The translations under genes were made by a program, and so were the position numbers. A model generated the notes under the pieces. It was not told where the DNA came from. It was given only the letters and a program-made list of their open reading frames with translations, and did no database searches. From Hetaerina americana (Eukaryota > Arthropoda > Insecta > Odonata > Calopterygidae), in assembly GCA_022747635.1 (NCBI GenBank), contig JAKTNV010000179.1, positions 310,001 through 374,000 of the forward strand: 64,000 bases of DNA, written 5' to 3'. Of the stretch, positions 32,355-43,965 are shown piece after piece. Each line of letters starts with the position of its first letter. Position 1 is the first letter of the stretch.

Positions 32355-33406
32355 ATGGATCAACGAATCTGTATCAAATTTTGTGTGAAAATCAAAATTA
32401 AGTGCGTGGACGCATTCCGAATGTTGACTGTGGCATATGGAGGAGCTTCCTTGGACCGAAGCAACGTTAATCAGTGGTACAAAATGTTCTCAAGAGGGAA
32501 GATGTGAACAACGGAGAGTGTGCCGGACACCCGAGCACGTCAACAACAGACGGAAACATTGATGAAGTGAAGAAAATAGCATTGGCCAATCGTCAAATCA
32601 CTGTTAAAGAAGTTGCTGAGGACCTAAACATATCCATTGGCTTGTGCCATTCTATTTTTACTAATGATTTGGGCATTGCATGGGTCGCCGTGAAATTCGT
32701 ACCAAAATTGCTCAATTTCGACCAAAAACAGCAACGCTATGAAAACATTGCTAATGTTAGGTGTTGGACTCCGTCCACAATCACCCAAATTTGCTCCAGA
32801 GGGTCATAACTGGTGACGACTCACGGGTTTATGGTTATGACGTGGAAACTAAAGCTCAATCATCCCAATGGAAGCTGCAGCAGGGGTCAAGACCGAAAAA
32901 GGCACGCCAAGTTCGGTTGATTGTGAAAGTTTTGTTTACAGTTTTCTTTGATTGCAGGAGCATGGTACAGCATGAGTTCTTGCCACAGGGTAGAATGGTA
33001 AATAAGGAATATTACCCACAAGTTATGCGCAATACGCACAAAGCAATCCGTCACAAACACCCAGATTTGTGGAAGATCAAAAATTGGCTTTTGCACCATG
33101 ACAACACCCCTGCTCACACATCGTTACTTACATGCCAAAAACAACACACTAATGCTGCCGCAGCCATGGTATTCCCCAGATCTGGCTCCCTGTGACTTTT
33201 TCTTATTCCCGAAACTGAAGAGGCCCAAGAAAGGACCACGCTGCGCTATGATTGACGAGATAAAGACTCCATCGAAGGAGGAGCTGAACAAGATCCCAAA
33301 AAATGATTTTTTGAAGTGCTTTGAGGATTGGAAAAAACGTTGGCACAAGTGTATAATATCAAATGGGGATTACTTGGAAGGGAAAAAAATAGATATTCAT
33401 GAATAA
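32355..33406 (+). pseudogene. Mariner transposase of the host element, multiple frameshifts
   Basis: The start codon is at 32355 (MDQRICIKFCVKIKIKCVDA). The coding sequence passes through three frames. Visible motifs are QITVKEVAEDLNISIGLCHS (helix-turn-helix), RVITGDDSRVYGYD (first Asp, with ESW mutated to DSR), WLLHHDNTPAHTS (second Asp), YSPDLAPCDFFLFPKLKRP (third Asp) and WKKRWHKCIISNGDYLEG at the end, stopping at 33406. It is more decayed than the element inserted into it. Confidence 0.92.
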
Positions 33407-33479
33407 ATAAATAAGTTTTGAAAAAACACAAAAGTCACGATACGTTTTGAACAGACCTCGTGCAATGATACCCTTCCTT

Positions 33480-34520
33480 CCCTCTCCTAAGAAAAGTCTT
33501 GATATCCAACACTAAAATAAGTCCCTCTTCTATACCGTAAACTTCTTTCCTCCCTTCATTCCATCCTACATCCTTATCCCCTATTCCTGCCCCTTCCTTG
33601 CTTGCTTAACATTTTCCCCTCTGTCACAGTCCTCAGCATCCCACTGCCGATCAAAATGGGCTTCATTCATTTTCCCTGTCTCGTAATGATTTCTCCCAGC
33701 AATCCCCTCTCCTCGCCCACCATGCCTAGCACTTCCTCATTTGTCTTCCTTTCTGCCCACTTCACCTTCTCCATTCATCTCCACACCCACCTGTCAAATG
33801 TCTCCAGTCCACGTCTGTCCTCTTGCACCAAAGACCATGTATGTTTCCATGCCATACATAACTACGCTCTGTATCAAAGTTCTAATTGACTTTTCTTTAC
33901 ATCCTTACTCAACATCCCCATCATCAATTCCCTCCTCGTGAAAGCCTCTTTGCCTATTGCAATTCTTCTTTTTACGAGGTCTGTTCAAAAGGTATCGCAA
34001 CTTTGTTTTTTACAGATACAGATTCTTTGATACATTTTTTGGAACAGGCAAAAAAGAAGACTACACAAAACACATCCTAGCAAAATGGCTGTCATCAATT
34101 AACTGAACATTCAAAATGGCCGAACTTTTTGACATAAGGGAGAGACAAGTACCAAAATAATACCACCAAAAAATCATAAATCATATATACGGAACCTCCA
34201 AAAATGCAAAATTCGTGATACTGTTTGAACAGACCTCGTATATCTCCACTGTTTTGACCATTTCGAAACAAAACACTTCAGAGATATTTCAATTTTTCCA
34301 CCTGCTTTAGTGTATGAACTCCTATTTAAATATTTGACTTAGCTTTCCTCTCTCATGAAAACCTTATAACCTACACTTTGTTTATGCTAATTTTCATCCC
34401 ATATGTATTGCACTGAATTTCCAATGCACGCAGCAATACTTTCAACCTCTTGACTGACTATTTGACTCAAATACAGTCATTTAGTATCAGTTGAGTTGGC
34501 CGAAGTACAAGTAGTAATCT
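33480..34520 (-). mobile_element. LINE 3' part (NLYMSQTA family), split by a MITE
   Basis: The - strand shows the family's C-terminal tail at 33480-33970 (the same CCACACCCACCTGTC and CACTTCACCTTCTCCAT strings as the copies at 5840 and 19860). Beyond the MITE, LEIQCNTYGMKISINKV matches the YGMKINVKKTKV block. Frames are broken. Confidence 0.65.
33975..34238 (-). mobile_element. 264-bp mariner-derived MITE
   Basis: It has the same TIRs as the mariner at 30815 (CGAGGTCTGTTCAAAA), flanked by TA at 33973-33974 and 34239-34240. Internally, on the - strand, it keeps that element's 5' leader up to the start codon (TTTTTGCCTGTTCCAAAAAA then ATG and CAAAGAATCTGTATC). It is therefore an internally deleted copy lacking nearly all the transposase, sitting inside a LINE. 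Confidence 0.88.
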
Positions 34521-35489
34521 GGTAGTAATAGATATTTTTTAATTGAGTATTTTATTGCATTTTAATTTTTCTTTTTAGAAACCTTGTTCATGATATTTTA
34601 TCATGGTTTTAACTGTACTTCAACTCAGCTAAGCCTGCCCATATAAATTTTTCAGAACAATCGTTAAAACAATCCTGAAATTACGAGTATAGTGTCAGGC
34701 ATATGTGCACATGCTTGGAGATATTTTCAGCCGGCATGTTGTTATTCTGTTGATAGATTTCGGTGTTGGAAATATAGGCTTTTAATTAATGAAGGAACAA
34801 AGCTAAGTAATGAGGCACAATTTTCCAAACTTTGGGCCCAGAGAAGAGAGCACAGCTGTACAAGTGGTACACAGCTATGCTTGTAGTTCTTGTAGACAGC
34901 AATCAGGTAATAACGTTGATAAATAATTAGCTGTGCACAATCGAACGGGATTTTTACATTATTATGTAAAGTAAGCAAGTAATTGTAAAAATTTCAGGAG
35001 ATCATTTCACAGAATGAAAATTTCATTACATTTGGTTGTCATTATATTTTTTAATCAAACTTATTTTATAACAAACAGTCCATTGTCATGCATTCTTAAT
35101 TCCAATTCTGCCAAGCCTCTGATCACCATGGATCTTGCACATTTCTATATTGTGAATGATTTTTCAAAGTGCTTATGTATGCATTAGGCGGCATCCGTAA
35201 TAAGGAATTTTATTGTGTAGAAGTTTTAAAAATATGACAAAATTATTCAGTAATCTTACTGAATTCCCAGAACTTAATCCATCTTGGAATACTTGGTGGT
35301 TGTTCATTGAGTATCTTTATAGTTACCTCCTCGTGTCACAAGCTATAGTATGGTATGAACCTCAGTTCTGATCTGTAGACTTGTGAAAGCATCATAGATA
35401 CTAATGCAGTAAATTACATGGTAGGTTATGATAACCATGCCTAATGCTGTAGTGTAGACAAAAATATTCATTTTGTTTGGGAGAAAAGG
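34521..35489. other. Intergenic AT-rich stretch
   Basis: About 970 bp with no coding signal or recognisable repeat. Confidence 0.5.
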
Positions 35490-35660
35490 TAGAGTGATGA
35501 TCTACTAACCAGTGCACCCAGGCTCAATTTCGAAAGATGACTCTGGGCCCGCTCAGCTTTACTCAAGCTGTGATAGCTGTTCACCTGATCTTCCTGGGAC
35601 TCTGCAGGCAGCACAGGGAAAGAAACTGGCCGCCCTAATTGTCCTACTTACATGGTTTGT
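35490..35660 (+). mobile_element. Probable eroded copy of the second SINE family
   Basis: It contains CCCAGGCTCAATTTCG, a degraded box B, then CTCAGCTTTACTCAAGCTGTG and CACAGGGAAAGAAACTGG. These align in order with the bodies at 22905-23105 and 46605-46860. Confidence 0.45.
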
Positions 35661-35689
35661 ATAAAAAGGTATGAAAAACTAGATTTTTT

Positions 35690-35995
35690 TCAGATATTGC
35701 TACGATGCCTCAAAATTCTTCATAGTACATCACTTGAGCATTGACACACTTTTGCCAGTGGCTTTTCCACAACTCGAAGGCAGCCTTGTAGATGGATTCT
35801 GGAAGGTCCAAAAGGGTACGCGTGCAAGCTTCTTTGATGGCACTTAGTGGAGTCCTTTGAGGGAGGATTTCACTTTTGGGAATAGATAATAGTCTGCCGT
35901 TGCCCAGTCAGGACTGTACGGGGGTTGGGGAATCATCATGATGATGTTGTGCAAGATCTTTGCAAGCAGGCCCTCGACTCTGCTCTTGGTCGTCC
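35690..35995 (-). pseudogene. Mariner-like transposase C-terminal fragment
   Basis: The - strand reads IPQPPYSPDWATADYYLFPK (third catalytic Asp region), VKSSLKGLH, then after a frameshift AAFELWKSHWQKCVNAQVMY. The order matches mariner C-termini (PYSPDLAPCDYFLFP...W..W.KCV). No TIRs seen. Confidence 0.75.
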
Positions 35996-36329
35996 GTCCA
36001 ACGACCTTCAGGATGAGCTTAGCTCAGATCTTTTGCATCACAAAATTTTCGGTGATAATAGTGTGTGCACTGTCACTGTCTTACCAACGCCAATATGATA
36101 TCCAATCATGCACACACTTAACCAATAGTCTGAATTCAGCACTTCATGCAAGGTACATCCGGAAAAAATTGTTGCCGATACCTTATATGTGTCAATTTCC
36201 CATGCCATTGGGCCTAGTGCTGTGCAAACTCTATCCTCACCCATCAAACCAACTCCTGGGTTGATTACTGTGAATTTCTTTCATACTTATAAAATTTTCA
36301 CATTAAAACCACTTTTGAGGAAGACCAGA

Positions 36330-37690
36330 GGAAATGAGCTGAATTATTTATCCCATGACCTTATGATGGATGCAAATATGAATATGAGTCCTGGCAACTA
36401 CAGAATCCAACCCACTGGGTCAAGTATGGTGCTCGGTAGCAGGAGAGGCAAGGCATCTGGGGTCCTCATCACCCAAAATCTTTGCAAAGTTGAAAATGAC
36501 AGCAGAGAAGAGCAGACAGAGTTCTGACTCTTTAACCAGTTAAAATAGGGACATGCGACGTTAGGATGGGAATTAGAAAAATATAAAGCGGGAGATGTAG
36601 AAAGAAATAAATGCATAGATACTTCAGATATATGTGAGATGAAATGGAAGGATGGCGCAAATTATTGGAGTGATAAGTATAGACTGCAGGGCATAATATA
36701 TGGTGGGAGGGAAAATGTCCAGTTAGAGGGGGCTGTGGTTTTAAATGAAAAGGTAAAAAGGAGAGCAGTTAGCCAAAAGCAGGTAAGTGATTGCATATTA
36801 TTGGTAGAAGGAAAAGCCAAACCATAAGGAAATATAAAGCAAGAGATGGAGAGAGTTCATTCATTTGGTGGGTTAGTTCCCACCTCAAAAAAGGAAAGGC
36901 AAGGTTATCTGAGGACTCTAGACTAATAAGTTTGACTTCACATTCACCAAAAGTAGATCTTAAAAAAGCACTCAGGATCATCTACAAGAGGATGGAGAGC
37001 AGGGCAAATGATTTTATGTGGGATGATCAATATGGGTTCAGGAAGGGGAGAGGCATGCCATTGCAGTAATGAGGGCACTAACAGAGAGGACCATAGAATA
37101 CAATGAATAGGATGTATTTGCCTGTTTTGTAGATCTAAAGAATGCATTTGACAGTGTTAATGGGGTAGAATTAATGGATATTACCTAAGAGTGGAGTAGA
37201 TTGTTGGGAAATCCAACCTATCAGAGATAGTTACATTTTTATATATTTCTGTGTAATTTGTTGTAATTTTTTCACAATTCTATTTTGTTTGTGATTTCCC
37301 AGATAGTGATGTGTCCTATATCTTGTGTGATAGAGCTCATCTTGATTTTATCCATATTGCATGGCAAAGAATAAATAATAATTGAAAATCAGCAACCTGT
37401 ATATTTCTCAGACTGCATAGGTGTGGGTGGTAGATGGAGAGTTGGGATGGATAATGTTAGGAAGAGTAAAACAGTGATGTCCATTATCAACCATGCTGCT
37501 CAACTTATATGTCGAGGAAATGATTACTGAGTTAGTGAATGATTACTGAGTCGAGGAATAATTAGAGTTAGAATAATAGTGATAGTATATTGAATGACAG
37601 ATGTAGAATGTATGAGTAGTTGAAGAGAAGTTAATTGTAAAATGGGGAAACAGGTTTTGTGTTATTAGGTAAGGCCAAGAAATGTAGGAG
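36330..37690 (+). mobile_element. LINE (NLYMSQTA family), internally deleted
   Basis: The 5' part (36340-36480) matches 62530-62670 of the copy at the right edge (AACTGAATTATTT/AATATGAAAATGAGCCCTGG-type strings). Endonuclease-like KDGANYWSDKYRLQGIIYGG follows, then RT-entry sequence RMESRANDFMWDDQYGFRKG and LMDI/DLKNAFDSVN-like remnants, ending near 37690. Frames are broken. Confidence 0.72.
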
Positions 37691-38579
37691 TGTTTAGTTT
37701 GTATTCATCCAAAACCTATCTTAAATAGTAGAATGCCAAACAGTAATGAAAATATTTGCTTGATACACATAAAAATGTGAAGAGATTATCCAGAACACAT
37801 AGATTTTTGTTACCTGAGATTCCAATCCAAAGCCCACCCTTGAGCTTGGTGCACAACGGGGAATAGGGTCATAGAAGTAGCTTGCGCAATGCATTGCTAA
37901 GTACATATGTAAGTTGTGACTTCACCAAACACTTTCTATGCATGTTTCTCTTCTATATAATTTTTCTGTGAATTTTTCTATGTGACTTTGTCCAGGGGTA
38001 TTTCTCCTCTTCAGGTGTATCCTTTGAGATATCTGTTTCTCTTGGAATGCATTGAGGTGTGAAATGGGGGCACTTTGTAATTACCTCTTGCACAACTTCA
38101 GCTAAATAATTTGATATTACTATATTTTTGAAGAAGAGATGCATTTATACTTTTTGCAAAGTTGAAAATTGCAGGAAAGTAATATTACTACTGTATCACT
38201 GCCAAACAGTGCATTGGATATTATAACCAAAGAGATTAGAGCTGACATAAGCTTTTGAGGATTGTGTCTGAATTCTGAGACTGCATTGCTTTTGGTTAAT
38301 CATTTAGTATTTATTTATTTAACGGGAATAAACCTTTTACACAAAGAAAGGCAAAAAAACATGTATTGGTCCCACAATTATAAAAAAAATTTACGAATGG
38401 ATACAAATTACATAGTCATGCCGCATGGTTGGCGGCCCCGACATCATTGGTGGGAGTATAGCACAGAATTAGACAGTAGTACTTGGTTTATGAGTCTTTA
38501 TTCAACCCTTTTTAAACAGTGGGGTTCAGGCACCGGGGAGTAGGGACGAGGGAGTACTTATGGGTGTAGGGCGTCTCAG

Positions 38580-38695
38580 GTGTGGTCGTAAGCTAGGCCA
38601 ATGGACTCAGAGGCGGCAGAGGACGTCGGGAGAGGTGCAGGGAAAGGCTGTGCATCTCCGGTGTGGTCGTAGGCTCGACTGATGGACTCAGAGGC
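38580..38695. repeat. Two-copy direct repeat in a GC-rich patch
   Basis: GTGTGGTCGTAAGCT and GTGTGGTCGTAGGCT, each followed after a few bases by ATGGACTCAGAGGC, about 82 bp apart. The surrounding 38520-38780 is unusually GC-rich for this intergenic region and may be part of an unrecognised repeat. Confidence 0.6.
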
Positions 38696-38792
38696 AGGGT
38701 ATCGGGTGAGGAATGGGGAAGGGAATCGGTCCTGCTCCAGGATTGTCCCGCTTTATAAGGCATCGAGATAGCGTGGCCATCGCTCCTTCTGG

Positions 38793-38836
38793 GGGAGGGA
38801 TGACTTCATAGTAGCTACTATGTAGTCATCCCTCCC
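38793..38836. repeat. 44-bp near-perfect palindrome
   Basis: Arms of 22 bp (GGGAGGGATGACTTCATAG... and its complement) meet without a loop at AGTAGCTACT, with a single mismatch per arm pair. No target duplication or known element end was recognised. Confidence 0.9.
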
Positions 38837-40334
38837 TCCAAAACAGCACTGCATTGTAGGGGAATTGGGTAGCGGACATTGTCTTGTATGCTGGGGTGTA
38901 CTCCTCCTTGGGAAAGATGATCTTTAGTGGAGGTTTCCGAGAAACGCACTAGTCGAACATACCTAACTAGGTTAATTAAAGTAGATGAAATATAAGTATC
39001 AAATACTATTCAAATTAAAAAATGGATAAAATATTAGAAAAATAGTGTTTGTTACACTCCAGAATGATGGTACAAAATGATAAATGTTAGTAATATATAT
39101 TAATTAGACATTGTGGCATCGATTAAGAAAATTTTCCCAATGGACATTAGGAACAAATTATCGACTCGTAAAGTATCAATGAAGCAATAATTAGCATTCT
39201 AAAATTCTTCTGATATTTTTAATAACATTTTTTTGAGGGATTCTGGTGAGATAGAAAGTAGGTCAATATAATCACAACTGTTGGCATATCTCATAATCTG
39301 GCTTAAGGGCGAGTAGTAAGTGTAGTTTTGTGCATCATATCTAATTTCAAAGAGTGCTTCATTGTCACGAAAATCACGTAAACCAATATCACATTACTCG
39401 AAACTAGTAGCTAAAAGCTCCATCAGAAAAGGAGTCATTTTGCAGCATCGAAGTATACTTAATTACTACACAGGTGTATGCACACTTTTACAAAGCAATG
39501 CAGCAAAGCAACACTTATGACTGCATCATAAAATGTTGCACTCATTATCCTGTACATGATCAGTGTATTCCGTTCTGTAATAATGCCCTCCCCCAGATGT
39601 ATCCACAGAATCATGCCTTCAAAAGTCATTTGCCTCTTATCTGAATAGGCAATGGTCAACCTATTTCATTTCCATGTAGTTATAGCCTACGAAATACTTT
39701 ATGTGCAGCCCATGCCCATCTGGCATAGTGAAAATAAATAAATTCATACAACACTGAGTTTCGCTCAAAGAAAAAGTCAAATATTTCTTATAATATTTTA
39801 GTATATCGGCGTATTAAACTTACATTATGAGACTTATTCTAATAAAGTAAAATTTTGACTGATGCTAATGTTCTTTGTCTATAGTATGGATAAGGCACAG
39901 TTATAGACAAATTATATGTATTGAGTCACAACTAATTATGCCTTCGTGGTTGCACGACATATACGAATGATGTAGGGGCACCACGGGCATAATGCAATCA
40001 GCTGTTTTTAAATTGGCGGTGAAGAAAATGATAGTCAAAGCAAAATCTGTTTAGCCTTGGTTAAAATTTCAATAAGCGTATATGTGAAAAAATGTGATAT
40101 AATTTATTCTAAAAAAGTTATTTATGGATATATTGTTCATTTAATAGTTGTTTATTATGAGACCGAGTTCCGTATTAGTTTTAACTTGAACATGATATTT
40201 CTTATTAAGCGCGGGATTCGTGCTAAATGTTTCCAGCAAGGGTTTTTGTAATGCAGTTTCATATTTTAACAAATAGTTGATCAAGTATCGGAATTAGCTA
40301 TATTTTTCATTGTTAAATACTATTTATACCAAAA

Positions 40335-40815
40335 ATGGCTCTAATTTCCGAGTTGAAATCAATTTGTAGCCGGGAAAACGTCAAGTTGGAAGTTGTAAAA
40401 CCACCAGGATACATAGTACCGCTCCTTCTGCACTCCGAAGAAGAGATTATTCTAATACGTAAAGAGGTTCGTGAATATGGTATTGAATATGTTGGATGCT
40501 ATTTTAGAGTTTGGACACAAGTTATTTGAAAATTTATTTCTTAGGGATCCATGCCTGCACCTTATATTCCATTAATAAATGCCAAGGAGGATACACAAGA
40601 AGGCATGTTTTGTCTCTATATTACTTCAGCTTTTGTGTTATAATGATTTTGATTGATAATTCATTAGAGATCTTTTTTATTTTAGAGTTTGAGTTAACGG
40701 GGTCGCCTCTGCACACATCTTTGGACGACAGCCTAATAAATAGTCCCTTGACACAGGCGCAAGTAAAGATAAATGAATATTACAACCATTCGCCTTTATC
40801 AGTCGATCAAGCATT
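40335..40815 (+). CDS. Candidate 5' exons of an unrecognised gene
   Basis: The first exon would be 40335-40479, starting at an ATG in good context (aaaaATGG) and reading MALISELKSICSRENVKLEV then VKPPGYIVPLLLHSEEEIIL. A donor (G then gtattg) at 40480 joins in phase 1 to an exon at 40686-40815, after the acceptor tttattttag. That exon reads FELTGSPLHTSLDDSLINSP and ends at the strong donor gtaagt in phase 2. Coding appearance and two plausible splice sites support it; I do not recognise the protein. It may be the start of the gene that ends at 54766, but its phase-2 exit cannot join the exon at 45580 directly, so a missing exon or a separate gene is needed. Confidence 0.5.
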
Positions 40816-42339
40816 GTAAGTGTTCATACATTTTATTCAACAAGTAATTCCATCTGTTCTGTTTTTAATCAAACTGAATTAATAGGCTGTTTTAAGTTGA
40901 GATTATTTTTATTTACTGCGTGTACGACCTATACACATGCATTTATTATCTATGCGAAGTTTCATTCAATTAATGCATCCAAGTATTTGAGACAAAATCG
41001 TTGAATATATACTTGAGTATAAAAATAGAAACAAAATGGGACTCGATAGTTATTCATTGCTGTTTGAGAGAAATTTATTTATTTTTCGCTGGTTCATTGT
41101 ATCACATTGTGCAACTTGGGTATTACATTTCGCACTGCTTTTGCTATTTGGCAAATAAAGTATGGCATTTTAATTACACCATATGAAGTTTCAGAGGTGT
41201 TTTTTTGTTGTTTTTGCAATGACATAACAATGATGTGCACTGTAGTGATAGAGGTTATAACATAAGTAGTTTAGGTATTTAGTCCTCATCGTTGACGAGA
41301 TATGTCCGGGCATATAGTGATGTCCTGAGTGCTGCTGCCATACGCTGTATGTGTTATGTATTAACTGGCCACTCCAGTACTATTAGAAACAATCGATGTT
41401 CAACATTTCAAGCCAATTTTTATTCATAACACATTGTTTATCGATTGTTTTCCGTATCTGGCGACTGCTGTTTATCACTGTCTTGTTTGTCGACTGTTTC
41501 GCTATGGAATTGAGCATAATTAGTTGCCTACATCAGTGCTTGAAGTTTGTAGTTGTAACACACTGATTTGGGGCTTATCTTTAATATTTAATTTGTTGCA
41601 TGAATTAAAATGCTTTCTGGAGGTGTACATTGCAATATGTTTGGTTGAAATGGATAGTGAAAAGTTTTTAATGATGTGCTCATTTTTGCGTGGTAGTAAG
41701 TTTTTTCCTTTATATTGTGTGTTACAACATTTGCATACAATGATAGGTGTTTGGAGAAGAGGACTGCACCAAAGAAATACCCACTTTTTGATATCACGTT
41801 TATTTTGTTGGAAAATAAAACATGAAAGAGAAATGTGCATTGAATATGATGAGAACAATTGGAGATTGTACCGAGTATGGAAAATTCAGCACTTTTAGTA
41901 AGCCCATAATCATACAGGCATTAACATGCTGACATCCCTGGACCAGTGAGTCTGGTCATGGAACAAACCACATCCATTGTGAAGATATATATTGGCAACA
42001 CTTCCCATTTGATAAGTAATTGAGACCTACCATGTTACATTTAATAAGGTATGATTATGAAACTTGACCTACATTAGCTGATTCTGAGGATGTAGAACAA
42101 TATTAGATGTAATTACTCACTTTGTAATTCCAAATTTGAATCTCTCTCTTTCTGCCTTTCAACTCAAGAAATTAAACCTCCAGAAAATTTTTAAAATTTG
42201 TTTTGAATTTATTTAAAACTGCCAGAGTACTAGAGTGTGGCAATGGTTTTAATGGATTGAGGTAATTTGTCACGAAAGATATTGGGCTGAGTGAATATGG
42301 ACAGAAATAGTAAACTACCAATTAGTTGTTGGTAATTAA
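40816..42339. other. Stretch without recognised features
   Basis: AT-rich sequence, perhaps intronic. An open frame at 41524-41898 shows no motif, and I do not call it. Confidence 0.4.
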
Positions 42340-42690
42340 ATCTTCCACAGTCCTTATTAGGATGGAGAACAAGGCAAATTAATACTAATGGGGTGATCAA
42401 AATTGGTCCAGGAAGGGGAGAGGCATTCGTGATGCCATTGAAGTAATGAGGTCACTAACATTGAGGAATTTAGAATACAAGCGGGATGTATTTTTGTATT
42501 TCTTAGGTTTCCTGAAGACGTTTGATGGAATGCATTTGGTAAAATTAATGAGTGAAATAGGAGTAGATAGGAGGGAGAGGAGGCTAATCTGCAACCTGTG
42601 CATGTCTCAGACTGCTGAGGTGCAAGTGTGGAATGGAGATTCCAGATGGGCTGTGTTGGGAAGAAGAGTAAGGTAAGGTCAGTTTTGGAA
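42340..42690 (+). mobile_element. LINE RT fragment (NLYMSQTA family)
   Basis: It reads SRKGRGIRDAIEVMRSLTLR, NLEYKRDV, then DRRERRLICNLCMSQTAEVQ and WAVLGRRVR, the central reverse-transcriptase blocks of the family, with stops and a lost FDRV motif. Short truncated copy. Confidence 0.8.
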
Positions 42691-42734
42691 AAAGAGCGAT
42701 TCCCTCCCAAATGCCTACTGCATCGGGGACACTG

Positions 42735-43370
42735 AAATGGAATGTGTAGCCTCAAGTGAATACATAGGCATTACCCTCACAACCTCTCTTGGGTGAATAA
42801 TATCTGGGGAATATGTGGACTAGCTAACAAAAAATTAGTGTCTATTGGAAGAGTACTGGGTAAATGTGATGGAAAGGTCAAAGAGAAATGTTATCTTTCG
42901 CTGGTTAGGCCTCATTGAGAATATGCTGCTAGTATATGGGATTCTCACGAAGTCGGATTAATTGCCGAATTGGATAGCGTGCAGCTTAGAGGAGCTGGAT
43001 TAGTAAAATGTTGTTATGATATACTTAGTAGTGTATCAAAAACAAATAAGGAATCACCTCGCGGAGCAAAGGTTAAATTGCAGATTATATCTCTTGCATA
43101 ATGTGGAAGGGTGTCTTTTTAGCAATTATGTTAAGAATGTATTATTACCCCCATCATTTTACGGAAGGTGATCATATCAATAAAATTGGAGAGAGAAAGC
43201 GCAGAACATAGAGATTTAAGATGTCAGTTTTTTCTTGAACGATAGGGGATCATAATAACATTGTTTGACCGCGGTAGGGTCATATTCAGGTCAAAATTAC
43301 TCTGGTGTGTATTCACCCCCTGCCATACACTGTAGCAGTGGCTTGCAGGGTACTAGAATAAATAATATAT
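42735..43370 (+). mobile_element. Jockey/CR1-type LINE 3' fragment
   Basis: It reads SEYIGITLTTSLGWVNNIWG, KCYLSLVRPHLEYAASIWDS and ELDSVQLRGAGLV, the thumb/C-terminal region of jockey-group reverse transcriptases (LVRP.LEYA..IWDP). It ends with SPPAIHCSSGLQG-like coding near 43360. It lies directly after another LINE fragment. Confidence 0.75.
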
Positions 43371-43495
43371 CTTTGGCCAGTCTATCAGCGATTGGAATCA
43401 CTGGAATTGCCATCGAAAATGACACAGTCTTCGATGCCAGTAATCTCAGATTTTAGGAAAATCTTTCCAATATTATTTCATGTTATATCAATTAC

Positions 43496-43740
43496 CGGCC
43501 AGGTTAGTCAGGTTGGCAGATAAGCCACAGGTTGTGGGTTTGAGTTCAGCTTTGTGCAAGGGAGTTTTGTCAACCTGGGCAGCTCAGCCCCTGGGGAAAA
43601 CAACAAGTCTCAACAGCTGCTCATGGGGTCTGAAGGAGAGCAAGCACCACCAAAGGCATCCACAGAGCAGATAACCTTGGCTAAATTCAACCCTTGGTAA
43701 TCTCCCATTGATCTCGAGTCTTACCATAGTAAATTGTCAG
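43496..43740 (+). mobile_element. Possible tRNA-like SINE
   Basis: A box-A-like TTAGTCAGGTTGG is followed by a box-B-like GGGTTTGAGTTCAGC, then a GC-richer body. No target duplication seen. Confidence 0.4.
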
Positions 43741-43756
43741 CCTTCGTGTATGCGCT

Positions 43757-43965
43757 TCATTGTTTATTTATTTATTTAACGACTTTATTGGGGCGATATT
43801 GAGACTTCATAGTCCCTTCTTCCACCCAACTCCTGTACATTGCATTGAAGACAATCACAAATACCCAAACCCTTGGTGGAGGAAAATCCACCTAGGCGGG
43901 AATCAAACCTGGAACCTATGGGTTGGCAGGTGAGGATGTTACCCCACCGGGGCTGGAAGAGTATG
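43757..43965 (-). mobile_element. Probable tRNA-derived SINE, third type
   Basis: The - strand has CCCCGGTGGGGTAACATCC, then a box B GGTTTGATTCCCGCC, a body, and a (TAAA)n-like tail at 43757-43780. Single copy in the window. Confidence 0.55.

Larger units (their letters stand above)
30815..33460 (+). mobile_element. Mariner element, full-length, split by a second mariner
   Basis: TIRs (CGAGGTCTGTTCAAAAAGTA) lie at 30815 and, inverted, ending at 33460. TA precedes the left end; TG follows the right, probably mutated TA. Subtracting the insert at 30911-32236 gives about 1.32 kb, the usual mariner size. It lies 470 bp after the TSC2 poly(A) signal. Confidence 0.9.
37691..40334. other. Intergenic stretch between LINE and candidate gene
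   Basis: Outside the GC-rich patch and palindrome (38520-38840) it is AT-rich without recognisable genes. The last few hundred bases before 40335 could contain the promoter of the candidate gene there; I see no clear core promoter motif. Confidence 0.4.

Noticed and set aside
41524..41898. 124-residue open frame
   Set aside because: No motif, no splice context and AT-rich composition; probably chance.
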